Source: Burkholderia pyrrocinia
Lineage (GTDB): Bacteria; Pseudomonadota; Gammaproteobacteria; Burkholderiales; Burkholderiaceae
Reading direction: 5' to 3'
DNA: 64,000 nt
Assembly (NCBI RefSeq): GCF_018417535.1
Contig: NZ_CP070978.1
Span: forward strand, 372,001 to 436,000
Shown here: positions 42,562 to 51,274 of the stretch, piece after piece
How the letters are laid out: every line of letters starts with the position of its first letter
How positions within the stretch are numbered: the first letter of the stretch is position 1
Made by a program: the position numbers and the translations under genes
Notes under the pieces: model-generated
Database searches by the model: none
Told to the model about the DNA's origin: nothing
What the model saw: the letters and a program-made list of their open reading frames with translations, nothing else

Positions 42562-43497
42562 TCAAAACGACGGCAATCCCGGCGGATTGGTCTCCGCCCG
42601 CGCGATCGCCTCGCTCTGCAATCCCCATCGCGCGAGCGCCTGCCCGTAGCGGCCGTTGCCGATCAGCGCATTCGTCGCGAGCGTCAACGCGGGCGCGAGC
42701 CCGCTGCCGCGACGCGTCGCGATCGCGACATCGGCATTGTTTGGCCAGCCCGCATTGACAACGCCGACACGACGGATCTTGCCGCTGCGCGCGGCCTCGT
42801 ACGCGAGCGACGCGTTCGGGTTCAGCTCCGCATCGGCGCGGCCCGACAGCAGCGCGACGCGCGCGGTCGCATCGTCGTCGAAATAGAGCAGCTCGGCCGG
42901 CTTCAGCCCCTGCGCGACGTTGCGTTTGCTCCATTCGAGCAGGATGCGCTCCTGGCTCGTGCCGGCGCCGGTGATGATCCGCAAGCCGGCAATGTCCTTC
43001 GGCTCGGCGATCTTCGCGATCGGGCTGCCGGTGCGCACATAGAAGCCGTGCAGCCCGAGCCGGTAGGTCGTGAAATCGTATTTCTCCTTGCGCTTCTCGG
43101 TCACGCCGACGTTCGAGATCACCGCGTCGTACTTGCCGGACGTCAGCCCGAGCGGCCAGTCGGCCCATGCGATCGGCACCAGCGCGAGCGTGCGGCCGAG
43201 CGCGTCGGCGACGAGCTGCGCATAGTCGGGATCGGCGCCGACCACGGTGCGCGCGTCGGTTGCGTAAGTCGACACGGGCGGCGCATGCGGTGAAATCGCG
43301 ACCGTGAACGCGCCGTCGTGCACCCAGCGGTAGCCGGCTGTTGCACGGATCGCCGCGTCGTCGCGCTCCGCGCGAAGGCGGCCGGCCTGGCGCGGGTCGA
43401 GGTCGGCGGTTGCGGCCGCCGCGTGTGCGATGCGCAACGGCAGGCTGCCGGCTGCCGCGACCAGCGCGGCGGTCATGAATTGACGTCGATCGATCAT
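42562..43497 (-). CDS. Amino-acid ABC transporter solute-binding protein (first of two)
   Basis: This 311-aa solute-binding protein of family 3 has a leader MIDRRQFMTAALVAAAGSLP with a twin-arginine motif ending at AHA. The mature part contains SPHAPPVSTYATDARTVVGA and FTTYRLGLHGFYV with the AGLRIITGAGTSQERILLEW lobe motif. It is the last gene of a six-gene minus-strand operon containing two flavin monooxygenases, an acetyltransferase and a second homologous binding protein (48.8 kb). That context suggests a sulfur-containing amino acid rather than a common amino acid. Confidence 0.88.
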   Translation of the reverse strand: MIDRRQFMTAALVAAAGSLPLRIAHAAAATADLDPRQAGRLRAERDDAAIRATAGYRWVHDGAFTVAISPHAPPVSTYATDARTVVGADPDYAQLVADALGRTLALVPIAWADWPLGLTSGKYDAVISNVGVTEKRKEKYDFTTYRLGLHGFYVRTGSPIAKIAEPKDIAGLRIITGAGTSQERILLEWSKRNVAQGLKPAELLYFDDDATARVALLSGRADAELNPNASLAYEAARSGKIRRVGVVNAGWPNNADVAIATRRGSGLAPALTLATNALIGNGRYGQALARWGLQSEAIARAETNPPGLPSF

Positions 43498-43531
43498 CGT
43501 GTGGCGCCCCGGTTATCGGAAGGGATTCGCA

Positions 43532-45322
43532 TCACAGCACCCGTGACAGGAACGCGCGCGTGCGCGGATGCGACGGCGCGTCGAGCACGGCGGCCGGCGG
43601 CCCGGCCTCGACGATGCGCCCGCGCTCCATGAACAGCACGTTGTCCGCGACTTCGCGCGCGAAGCCGATCTCGTGCGTGACGATCACGAGCGTCGTGCCC
43701 GAGCGCGCGAGTTCCTTGATCACGTCGAGCACCTCGTTGACGAGCTCGGGATCGAGCGCCGACGTCGGCTCGTCGAACAGCAGCACCTTCGGACGCAACG
43801 CGAGCGCCCGCGCGATCGCGACACGCTGCTGCTGGCCGCCGGACAACTGGCGCGGGTACGCATCGGCCTTGTCCGCAAGGCCGACGCGCGCGAGCAGCGT
43901 GCGTGCGGTGCGCTCGGCAGCGTCGCGCGTCACGCCGCCGACGGCGACCGGTGCCTCGACCAGGTTCTCGAGCACCGTCAGGTGCGGGAACAGGTTGAAG
44001 TTCTGGAACACCATCCCGACGGCCGTGCGCCGCTTCAGCACATCGCGCTCCTTCAGCTCGTAGAGCACGTCGCCATCGCGCCGATAGCCGATCAGTTCGC
44101 CGTCGATGTCGATGAAGCCGTCGTCGACGCGTTCGAGATGGTTGATCGTGCGCAGCAGCGTCGACTTGCCCGAACCCGACGGCCCGACGATCGCGGTCAC
44201 GCTGCCGCGCGGCGCGACGAACGACACGTTGTCGAGCACGCGCTGCATGCCGAACTGCTTCGATACGCCATGCACGGCCACTTCGCCGCCGGCGCGCGGC
44301 GCGGCGGCGGCACCGGTATCGGTATCGCCTTCGGCCTGCACGATCGACGCCGAATTGCGCGACGTGGCACGCCGCCACAGCACGCCGATGCGCGCGAGCG
44401 CGAACGTAAGCACCGACGGCGGCGGATTGCGCAGTGCGCCGCGCGCATAGTGCCGCTCGACCTGTACCTGGATCGCCGACAGCACCGTCAGGATAATCAG
44501 GTACCAGACGGTCGCGACCATCAGCAGCGGAATCACTTCGAGATTGCGGCGATAGATCACCTGCACCGTGTAGAACAGCTCCGGCATCGCGAGCACGTAC
44601 ACCATCGACGTGCCTTTCGCGAGCGAGATCAGGTCGTTGAACGCGGTCGGCAGGATCGCGCGCATCGCCTGCGGCAGCACGATCCGCGCGGTCTGGCGGC
44701 CGCGCGGCAGCCCGAGTGCGGCGGCCGCTTCGAGCTGCCCCTGGTCGACCGCGAGAATGCCGCCGCGGATCACTTCCGCGGAAAACGCCGCGTGGTTCAG
44801 CGTGAGGCCGAGCACGGCCGCGAGGAACGGGCTGATCAGGTCGGTCGTCGGCGTGTCGAACCACACGATGTCGGTGAACGGCACGCCGAGCCGCACATGC
44901 TCGTACAGGTAGCCGAGATTGTTCAGGATCAGCAGCAGCACGATCAGCGGAATCGAGCGGAACAGCCACACGAAGGTCCACGCACTCGCAGACAGCAGGC
45001 GCGAACGCGACAGCCGGGCCAGCGCGACGAACGCGCCGAGCACGAAGCCGAACACCGCGCCGAGCAGCGTCAGCACCAGCGTGCGTGCGAGCCCCGACAG
45101 CACCGGCGGCGACAGGAACCATTCGGCGAACACCGGCCAGCCCCATTGCGGGTTGCCGAGGATCGAATGCAGCGCGATCGCGATCAGCACGACGGCGAGC
45201 ACGGTGCCGGCCGTGCGCGACCGGTGGCGTGCGGGCACGATCCGGAAACGCGTGCCGGGCTCGCGCGCGCCGGGAGAAGAGAGCGGCGGCAGCGCGCCGC
45301 CGAGGTGGGTCGTGTCGCTCAT
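43532..45322 (-). CDS. Fused amino-acid ABC transporter permease-ATPase
   Basis: This 596-aa protein joins two parts. Residues 1-300 form a HisM/ArtM-type permease with membrane spans (LVLTLLGAVFGFVLGAFVAL and others) and the EAA-like loop EAAAALGLPRGRQTARIVLP. Residues 345-596 form an ATPase with Walker A GPSGSGKST at 380-388, signature LSGGQQQRVAIARAL and Walker B VLLFDEPTSALDPE. A single permease gene implies the membrane part works as a homodimer. Fusions of this kind are known for polar amino-acid importers. It starts 76 bp after the flavin monooxygenase stop. Confidence 0.92.
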   Translation of the reverse strand: MSDTTHLGGALPPLSSPGAREPGTRFRIVPARHRSRTAGTVLAVVLIAIALHSILGNPQWGWPVFAEWFLSPPVLSGLARTLVLTLLGAVFGFVLGAFVALARLSRSRLLSASAWTFVWLFRSIPLIVLLLILNNLGYLYEHVRLGVPFTDIVWFDTPTTDLISPFLAAVLGLTLNHAAFSAEVIRGGILAVDQGQLEAAAALGLPRGRQTARIVLPQAMRAILPTAFNDLISLAKGTSMVYVLAMPELFYTVQVIYRRNLEVIPLLMVATVWYLIILTVLSAIQVQVERHYARGALRNPPPSVLTFALARIGVLWRRATSRNSASIVQAEGDTDTGAAAAPRAGGEVAVHGVSKQFGMQRVLDNVSFVAPRGSVTAIVGPSGSGKSTLLRTINHLERVDDGFIDIDGELIGYRRDGDVLYELKERDVLKRRTAVGMVFQNFNLFPHLTVLENLVEAPVAVGGVTRDAAERTARTLLARVGLADKADAYPRQLSGGQQQRVAIARALALRPKVLLFDEPTSALDPELVNEVLDVIKELARSGTTLVIVTHEIGFAREVADNVLFMERGRIVEAGPPAAVLDAPSHPRTRAFLSRVL

Positions 45323-45398
45323 GTCGTTGGAAGTCCTCGAGTCGGTCGGGTGCGCCGCGAACGGGCGGCGCGGCGGCCCGTGGCCGGGCCGCGGTGGG

Positions 45399-46751
45399 TC
45401 AGGCGTGCGCGTCGGCGGCCGTTTCCTGCGCCGCGCCGGGCGCCGCGTGGCGGCTCGCCTTGCGCGGCAGGCCGAGGTGGTCGCGCAGCGTCGCGCCGGG
45501 CAGGTCGCGGCTGTAGCGGCCGCGCGCCTCGAGCGCCGGAATCACGAGTTCGACGAAATCGTCGACACCCTGCGCCTGCACCGGAAAGCCGAGGATGAAA
45601 CCGTCGCCGGCGCCCGCGTCGTGCCAGCGGATCAGTTCGTCGGCGACATGCTCGGCCGTGCCGATGAAGTTCGGCCGCGGCGTCGCGACCGCGAGCGCCG
45701 TCTCGCGCAGCGACAGGCCCTTGTTCTTCGCGTCGGCCTTGATCCGGTCGGTGGTCGAGCGGAAGCTGTTGCGGCCGAGGTCGCCGAGTTCCGGGAACGG
45801 CGCATCGAGCGCGTATTGCGTGAAATCGTGGTGATCGAAATAGCGGCCGAGATACGCGAGCGCCTCGTCGATCGTCAGCAGGTCGCGGATCGCCTGGTAT
45901 TTGTCTTCGGCCTCGGCGGCCGTGCGGCCGACGATCGGCCCGACGCCGGGGAAGATCTTCACGTCGTCGGCATGGCGGCCGTGCTCGACCGCGCTCTGCT
46001 TCACGCGTCGCGTGAACGCGGCCGTCTCGTCGAGCGACGGCGAATGCGTGAACACCGCGTCCGCGTACTTGCCCGCGAGCCCGATACCGGTGTCGGACGA
46101 GCCGGCCTGGAAGATCACCGGCTGCCCCTGCGGCGAGCGCTGGATGTTGAGCGGGCCCGCGACCTGGAAGAAGCGGCCGTGGTGATCGAGCGTATGGAGT
46201 TTGTCGCGATCGAAGAAGCGGCCGGTCGCGCGGTCGCGCACGAATGCGTCGTCGTCCCAGCTGTCCCACAGGCCCTGCACGACGTCGAGGTATTCGTCGG
46301 CGATCTCGTAACGCAGTTCGTGATCGGGATGGGCCTTGCCGAAATTCTTCGCGGTGCCTTCGAGCGGCGTCGTCACGACGTTCCAGCCCGCGCGCCCGCC
46401 GCTGATCGCGTCGAGCGACGCGAGCTGGCGCGCGACCGTGAACGGCTCGCTGTACGACGTCGAGATCGTGCCCGCGAGCCCGATCTTCTTCGTCGCGACC
46501 GCGAGCGCCGACAACACGGTCAGCGGCTCGAAGCGGTTCAGGAAGTGCGGGATCGACTTCTCGTTGATGTAGAGGCCGTCCGCGACGAACGCGAACGCAA
46601 TGCCGGCAGCTTCCGCCTTGCGCGCGATGCCGATCGCGAAGTCGAGGTTGATGCTCGCGTCCGGCGGGTTGCTCGGGTGCCGCCATGCGTTCATGTGGCT
46701 GCCTGCGCCTTGCAGCATCAGGCCGAAGGGGATCGATCGTCGGGTCGTCAT
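45399..46751 (-). CDS. LLM-class flavin-dependent monooxygenase, NtaA/SnaA/DszA type
   Basis: This 450-aa protein begins MTTRRSIPFGLMLQGAGSHM. The family signature AFAFVADGLYINEK, TISTSYSEPFTVARQLASLD and SGGRAGWNVVT, with a substrate loop around NIQRSPQGQPVIFQAGSSD, matches the nitrilotriacetate/dibenzothiophene monooxygenase family of FMNH2-dependent enzymes. B. subtilis YtnJ and YxeK, which oxidise S-modified N-acetylcysteines, belong to it. It starts 7 bp after the second LLM gene upstream, so the two are coupled. It needs FMNH2 from an unlinked flavin reductase. Confidence 0.88.
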   Translation of the reverse strand: MTTRRSIPFGLMLQGAGSHMNAWRHPSNPPDASINLDFAIGIARKAEAAGIAFAFVADGLYINEKSIPHFLNRFEPLTVLSALAVATKKIGLAGTISTSYSEPFTVARQLASLDAISGGRAGWNVVTTPLEGTAKNFGKAHPDHELRYEIADEYLDVVQGLWDSWDDDAFVRDRATGRFFDRDKLHTLDHHGRFFQVAGPLNIQRSPQGQPVIFQAGSSDTGIGLAGKYADAVFTHSPSLDETAAFTRRVKQSAVEHGRHADDVKIFPGVGPIVGRTAAEAEDKYQAIRDLLTIDEALAYLGRYFDHHDFTQYALDAPFPELGDLGRNSFRSTTDRIKADAKNKGLSLRETALAVATPRPNFIGTAEHVADELIRWHDAGAGDGFILGFPVQAQGVDDFVELVIPALEARGRYSRDLPGATLRDHLGLPRKASRHAAPGAAQETAADAHA

Positions 46752-46758
46752 GGGAGCG

Positions 46759-47808
46759 TCACGCGTTCTGGTCAGGGGAGAGGGAGCGGTCGGCGGCGAG
46801 GGCCGCATGCGGTGGTGTTGCCGACAGCGCGCCGCCGAGCCATTCGACCGACGCGAGCCGCGCCGCGTAGTCGCTCACCGGCGAGTCGATCACGAAGGCG
46901 TCGACGTCGAGCCGCCGGCTCAGCGCATCGAGCGCGCGGTGCACGCGCTCGGGCGTATCGGCCAGCACGGTCGGGCGCAACTCGTCGATCCGGTAGTCGG
47001 ACGCGCCGCTTTGCCGCGCGAATTCGGCGGCCGCCTGCGCGCTGGCGAGGTTGAAGCTCTGGCCGCCCGCGAACTGCAGCTTGAAGATCTTCAGCGGCCC
47101 GATCAGTTGCTCGGCCTCGTTGCGCGTCGGTGCGGCCACCGCGTACAGCGCGACCAGCGGCCGCGTGCCGCCCGCGCTGCGGTACGCGTCGAGCGAGCGC
47201 TCGAGATTCGCGTCGTCGCCGTTGAAATGCCCCGCGTAGCAGAAGCGCCAGCCGTGGCGGGCGGCGAGCGCGCCGCTGTCCGGCGAGCCGCCGAGCAGGA
47301 TGCGTTCGGGCGGCTGCGGCGGCACCGGCATCGCGACCGCGCCGGCGAGCGGATGATCTTCGGCGACGCCCCAGCCGAGAAACGCGTCGAGCTCCGCGAG
47401 CTGGCCCGCGAAGTCGGGCTTGCGCGTCTTGTCGTGGAACCACTGCAGCGCGCGCGTGGTCAGCGGCAGCCCGCCGGGCGCCTTGCCGATGCCGAGATCG
47501 ACGCGGCCCGGCGCGAGCGCGGCCAGCAGCTTGAACGACTCGGCGACCTTGAACGGGCTGTAGTGCTGCAGCATCACGCCGCCCGAACCGACGCGGATGC
47601 GCGACGTGTGCGCGAGCAGGTGCGCGACGACGAGCTCCGGCGCCGAACTCGCGAAGCCCGGCGTGCCGTGATGCTCGGCGACCCAGAAGCGCTCGTAGCC
47701 GAGCTGTTCGGCGCGCTGCGCGAGCGTCGTGGTGAAGCGCAGCGCGTCGGCGGCGTTCGCGCCGTCGGCGATCGGACTCTTGTCCAGCAACGAAAGCGAA
47801 TAAGACAT
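46759..47808 (-). CDS. LLM-class flavin-dependent oxidoreductase, MsnO8/YtmO-like
   Basis: This 349-aa protein starts MSYSLSLLDKSPIADGANAA, with GYERFWVAEHHGTPGFASSA, VGSGGVMLQHYSPFKVAESF, LAPGRVDLGIGKAPGG and LLGGSPDSGALAARHG, the pattern of MsnO8-type luciferase-like proteins. B. subtilis YtmO is a member linked to S-modified cysteine salvage. An ATG 12 bases upstream (47820) is also possible, but ATG 47808 gives better ribosome binding spacing. It is followed after 7 bp by the NtaA-type gene. Confidence 0.86.
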   Translation of the reverse strand: MSYSLSLLDKSPIADGANAADALRFTTTLAQRAEQLGYERFWVAEHHGTPGFASSAPELVVAHLLAHTSRIRVGSGGVMLQHYSPFKVAESFKLLAALAPGRVDLGIGKAPGGLPLTTRALQWFHDKTRKPDFAGQLAELDAFLGWGVAEDHPLAGAVAMPVPPQPPERILLGGSPDSGALAARHGWRFCYAGHFNGDDANLERSLDAYRSAGGTRPLVALYAVAAPTRNEAEQLIGPLKIFKLQFAGGQSFNLASAQAAAEFARQSGASDYRIDELRPTVLADTPERVHRALDALSRRLDVDAFVIDSPVSDYAARLASVEWLGGALSATPPHAALAADRSLSPDQNA

Positions 47809-47861
47809 GGTGAGCGGCATTCCTGCGTGAGACGTGGATGAACGGGGAGCGGGCGCGGCAC

Positions 47862-48803
47862 TCAGCTCTTCGGCAGCCCCGGCGGATTCGTGCGCGACTG
47901 GTCGATCGCTTCTGACGCGAGGTTCCAGCGGTCGAGCACCTGCCGGTAGCGGCCGGTCTTGATCAGCCCGTTCAGCGCGACGGTCAGCGGATCGGCGAGC
48001 CCGCTGCCGCGGCGCGTCGCGATCGCGATGTCGGCCGTGCGCGGCCAGCCGCCGCTGATCGCACCGACGAGCCGCGTCTTGCCCTGCTGCGCGCTCTGGT
48101 ACGCGAGCACCGAGTTCACGCTGAACACGGCATCGGCGCGGCCCGACTGCACGGCGACGATACGCATCGCCTGATCGTCGTAGTACTGGATCTGCACGGG
48201 CTTCAGCCCGTGCGCGACGTTCTCGCGGTCCCACGCGAGCAGGATCTTTTCCTGGTTGGTGCCGGCGTCGGTCACGACGCGCAGCCCCGCGACGTCCTTC
48301 GGCTCGCGGATCGCCTGGATCTTGCTGTCGTTGCGCACGTAGAAGCCGACCAGATCGTGGCGGTACGACGAGAAATCGAACTTCTGCTTGCGTTCCTCGG
48401 TGACGGTCACGTTCGAGATCACGGCGTCGACTTTCCCCGATTCGAGCGCGAGCGGCCAGTCGGCCCACGCGAGCGCGACGATCTTCAGCTTGCGGCCGAG
48501 GCTGTCGGACACGAGCTGGCCGACGTCGGCGTCGAAGCCGATCACCGTGCGCGCGTCGGTCGCATACGAGCTGATCGGCGGCAGGCTCGGCGCGATGCCG
48601 ATGGTCAGCGTGCCGGGCTCGGCGAACTTGAACGACGCGGGCACCGCGCGTTCGACGGCCGCATCGACTGTGCCGCGCGGGCGGCCGCGCTGCTCGGGGC
48701 TCAGGTCGAACGTCGCGGCGGCCGCGGCGAACGCGGTCAGGCCGATCAGCGCGGCGGCCAGCGTGCGGACGGCACGGGAGGAAAGCGGTACGGCTCGTTG
48801 CAT
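47862..48803 (-). CDS. Amino-acid ABC transporter solute-binding protein (second)
   Basis: This 313-aa family 3 solute-binding protein has a Sec signal (RAVRTLAAALIGLTAFAAAA). It is a paralogue of the 43.5-kb binding protein, sharing PPISSYATDARTVIG-like and FSSYRHDLVGFYVRN motifs. Two binding proteins with one permease-ATPase fusion means two related substrates can share one importer, as with the TcyJ and TcyK binding proteins of B. subtilis. It lies 54 bp after the acetyltransferase gene and 53 bp before the MsnO8-like gene. Confidence 0.88.
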   Translation of the reverse strand: MQRAVPLSSRAVRTLAAALIGLTAFAAAAATFDLSPEQRGRPRGTVDAAVERAVPASFKFAEPGTLTIGIAPSLPPISSYATDARTVIGFDADVGQLVSDSLGRKLKIVALAWADWPLALESGKVDAVISNVTVTEERKQKFDFSSYRHDLVGFYVRNDSKIQAIREPKDVAGLRVVTDAGTNQEKILLAWDRENVAHGLKPVQIQYYDDQAMRIVAVQSGRADAVFSVNSVLAYQSAQQGKTRLVGAISGGWPRTADIAIATRRGSGLADPLTVALNGLIKTGRYRQVLDRWNLASEAIDQSRTNPPGLPKS

Positions 48804-48857
48804 GAAAACGTCCTGTCGTGGAAAGCGGAATCGGGGAAATGCGGGGCTGTCGCGCAG

Positions 48858-49418
48858 TCAGCGCGGCAACACCGGTTCGGGCACGGGCGCCCACAGGTCG
48901 GCGAGCGTCGACGTGCGCGCCGGATCGGCGAGATCCTTGCCGAACGGCAGGTGGAAGTACGCCTCGGGGTCGATCGACGAATCGAACAGCCGCGTATAGC
49001 CGGTGCGGTCGTACAGTGCCCACGCTTCGGGCTGGCGAAAGCCGGTGGTCAGGTAGAGGCGGCGGTAGCCCTGCCGCGCGGCGCGCAGTTCGAGCGCGTC
49101 GACGATCAGCCGCGCGAGGCCCTGACGGCGCAGGTCCGTGCGCGTCCAGATGCGTTTGAGCTCGGCGGTCTGCGCGTCGTAGCGCTTGAACGCGCCGCCG
49201 CCGATCGTTTCGCCGTCGCGCAGCAGCAGCACGAAGGCGCCTTCGGGCGGCGCGAACAGTTCGGCCGGGTAGCGCGCGAGTTCGTCGCGCGCGGACGCGC
49301 GGCTGTCGGGGCGGTACGCGTTGTAACGGGTCGAATACTCGTCGATCAGCGCGTCGATCAGCGGTTGCGCGCGGACGTCGAGCGGCGTCGTGTCGATGAG
49401 GCGGTCGTTCGTGGCCAT
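48858..49418 (-). CDS. GNAT-family N-acetyltransferase
   Basis: This 186-aa GNAT protein starts MATNDRLIDTTPLDVRAQPL. The acetyl-CoA loop KRIWTRTDLRRQGLARLIVD (R/Q-x-x-G-x-A/G) and YDRTGYTRLF near the end are in order. It is the first gene of the minus-strand operon of two monooxygenases and an importer. GNAT acetyltransferases begin the S-modified cysteine salvage route by N-acetylating the substrate (SnaA/YtmI in B. subtilis), which would suit this place. Another amino or amine substrate is possible. An alternative start (MPM...) adds two residues. Confidence 0.82.
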   Translation of the reverse strand: MATNDRLIDTTPLDVRAQPLIDALIDEYSTRYNAYRPDSRASARDELARYPAELFAPPEGAFVLLLRDGETIGGGAFKRYDAQTAELKRIWTRTDLRRQGLARLIVDALELRAARQGYRRLYLTTGFRQPEAWALYDRTGYTRLFDSSIDPEAYFHLPFGKDLADPARTSTLADLWAPVPEPVLPR

Positions 49419-49736
49419 GGGCATCGCGAAGGGCGCGCGATGCGGACGTTCCTGTCGGGGCTCGGGCACGCGGCCCGTCCGGTCTGTTCCGTTATCGCGG
49501 CGCGGTTGTCGTGATGACGGCGGCCGGTGTGCATCCTGCGATGCATGTGGCGGGCCGCCGCCGTTTTGAACACGTTAGCGGCGCGGCCGGCAAAGGCGAA
49601 CGAAGCAATTGCGATAAGGATTTCGCGGCGGGCGTCAGAAGGCTTGCAGCGGGAGTGGGGTGGGGTCAGCCGAATGGGGCGCTCCTCCGTGCAGAAGCGC
49701 TCGTTTGATGCATGTTGGGCGACGGATAACGCGCGG
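49419..49736. other. Upstream region of the acetyltransferase operon
   Basis: 318 bp with no supported gene. It should hold the promoter of the six-gene operon. The part nearest the zinc-finger gene (49600-49736) was checked in all three minus frames for the missing helix-turn-helix of an MqsA antitoxin, and none is seen. Confidence 0.5.
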
Positions 49737-49946
49737 CTACGTCACCCGACCTTGTATCTGTGTTGCGAACCGTGTCATCGCTTCGCCGAGGCGGCCTGCA
49801 TTTTCGAGGTTCAGCACGGATTCCCCGCATGCAGGGCAGAAGTCGCCGGTGATGCGAGGGATGACGGTGGAGTGACCTTGGCAGGTGTATGGAAGGTCAC
49901 GTGTGTCACGGATCAGTTGCGCGGCACCGCAGGCAGGACATTTCAT
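49737..49946 (-). CDS. YgiT/MqsA-type zinc-finger protein lacking the HTH domain
   Basis: This 69-aa protein matches the N-terminal zinc domain of MqsA antitoxins: MKCPACGAAQLIRDTRDLPY (first CxxC), GDFCPACGESVLNLENAGRL (second CxxC). Full-length MqsA is about 130 aa with a C-terminal helix-turn-helix; here the frame stops at TAG just after the helix ATRFATQIQG-like segment. No MqsR or DUF4258-type toxin gene adjoins it. It follows the AstE-like gene by 31 bp on the same strand. It may be a stand-alone YgiT-type protein or an orphaned antitoxin domain. Confidence 0.75.
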   Translation of the reverse strand: MKCPACGAAQLIRDTRDLPYTCQGHSTVIPRITGDFCPACGESVLNLENAGRLGEAMTRFATQIQGRVT

Positions 49947-49977
49947 GTTCGTGGTTTCCTCAGCGATACGATTCGAC

Positions 49978-51012
49978 TCATTGGCCGATGCTCGGCGCCG
50001 CCGACAACTCCGCCAGCTGAAACAGGCAATCGCCGCGCCTTACCTGCGCGGGCACGCGCTTGCACACCACTTCGCCGTCGCCCTTGAACCGGTGCAGCAT
50101 CGGCTCGCGCAACGGCGTATCGGGGAAATGCACCCACGCGGCCGGCTGTCCGGCCTTCACCTGGTCGCCGAGTTCGACGAGCGGTTCATACAGCCCGCGC
50201 TCGTACGCATAGACGAAATGGCGGTCGCCGTCGACGCGCATGAAGCGCGTGACGGTCGGCGGCGCGTCGGGCACGAGCGCGCCGCGCAGCAGGCCGATAT
50301 AGCCGAGGTAGTGCAGCAGCCCGTGGCGGCCGAGCCGGATCAGCGACGGATCGGCCATGCCCGCGCCGCCGAGTTCGGTCACGATCGAGATCGCGCCTTG
50401 CCGGCGCGCGGCCGATGCCGAATGCACGGGGTTCGGCGCGTGCAGCAGCGCATTCGGCAAGCCGAACGCGACCAGCAGCCCGTTGAGCTTCGCGGCTTCG
50501 TCGGCGTCGAGCGGATCGATCGCGAGCATGTTGCCGCCGTGGTACAGCAGCGAGCTGCCGCCCGAATGCAGGTCGACCAGATACTGCGCACGCGACAGCA
50601 GCACATGCTCGATGTAGTGGGCAATCATCTGCGTCGGCGTGCCGGTCGGCTCGCCCGGAAAGCTGCGGTTCAGGTTGCCCTCGTCGAGCGGCGACACGCG
50701 CAGGCCCGCGTCCGCCGCGGGGAAATTCGCCATCGGCAGCAGGATCAGTTGTCCGCTGACCATCTCGGGCTCGATCTCGCGCATCAACTGCGACACGATG
50801 ATCTGGCCTTCGTATTCGTCGCCGTGGTTGCCGGCCATCACGAGCGCGATCGGGCCGTCGCCGTTGCGGATCGACGCGATCGGGATCGGCAGCCAGCCGT
50901 ACGCCGAGCGGTGCACGGAATGCGGCAGCCGCAGGTAGCCCGCGTGCTTGCCTTGCGCGTCGAGATCGATTTCGCAGTGGATGGGGTTTCGCTGTGAGGA
51001 CGGGGCGGTCAT
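49978..51012 (-). CDS. AstE/aspartoacylase-family zinc deacylase
   Basis: This 344-aa protein of the succinylglutamate desuccinylase/aspartoacylase family starts MTAPSSQRNPIHCEIDLDAQ. The zinc site is VMAGNHGDEYEGQI (His-x-x-Glu) with the second histidine in YLVDLHSGGSSL; PFTVTRFMRVDG-like strands and a C-terminal beta domain follow. The family removes acyl groups from N-acyl amino acids: N-succinylglutamate, N-acetylaspartate or N-acetyl-diaminobutyrate (DoeB-like). It lies one small gene and about 560 bp upstream of the acetyltransferase operon on the same strand, so a link to N-acetyl removal in that pathway can be considered but not shown. Confidence 0.86.
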   Translation of the reverse strand: MTAPSSQRNPIHCEIDLDAQGKHAGYLRLPHSVHRSAYGWLPIPIASIRNGDGPIALVMAGNHGDEYEGQIIVSQLMREIEPEMVSGQLILLPMANFPAADAGLRVSPLDEGNLNRSFPGEPTGTPTQMIAHYIEHVLLSRAQYLVDLHSGGSSLLYHGGNMLAIDPLDADEAAKLNGLLVAFGLPNALLHAPNPVHSASAARRQGAISIVTELGGAGMADPSLIRLGRHGLLHYLGYIGLLRGALVPDAPPTVTRFMRVDGDRHFVYAYERGLYEPLVELGDQVKAGQPAAWVHFPDTPLREPMLHRFKGDGEVVCKRVPAQVRRGDCLFQLAELSAAPSIGQ

Positions 51013-51274
51013 GGCGGCATCGTTCGATGAACGGAATCTGCCATCTTATCGGGAAACGGCCGCCGCGCGGCGCGCGGGGAGCGCGCAACGCCGAACGCCG
51101 TCAACCGCCAACCGGCACGCGCGTGGATGCGCATGATCGAGCCGGCTTGCCGACACGCGAAACCGCGCGCGATGTTGCAGCGGTGAACGCATGCCGGCGC
51201 GCGGGCCGGCTGCATGCGTGCAGCCGGTTTCGCGCCGATCCCTTGTCGCGACAGGGTCGGCGCGTGCGGCCGGC

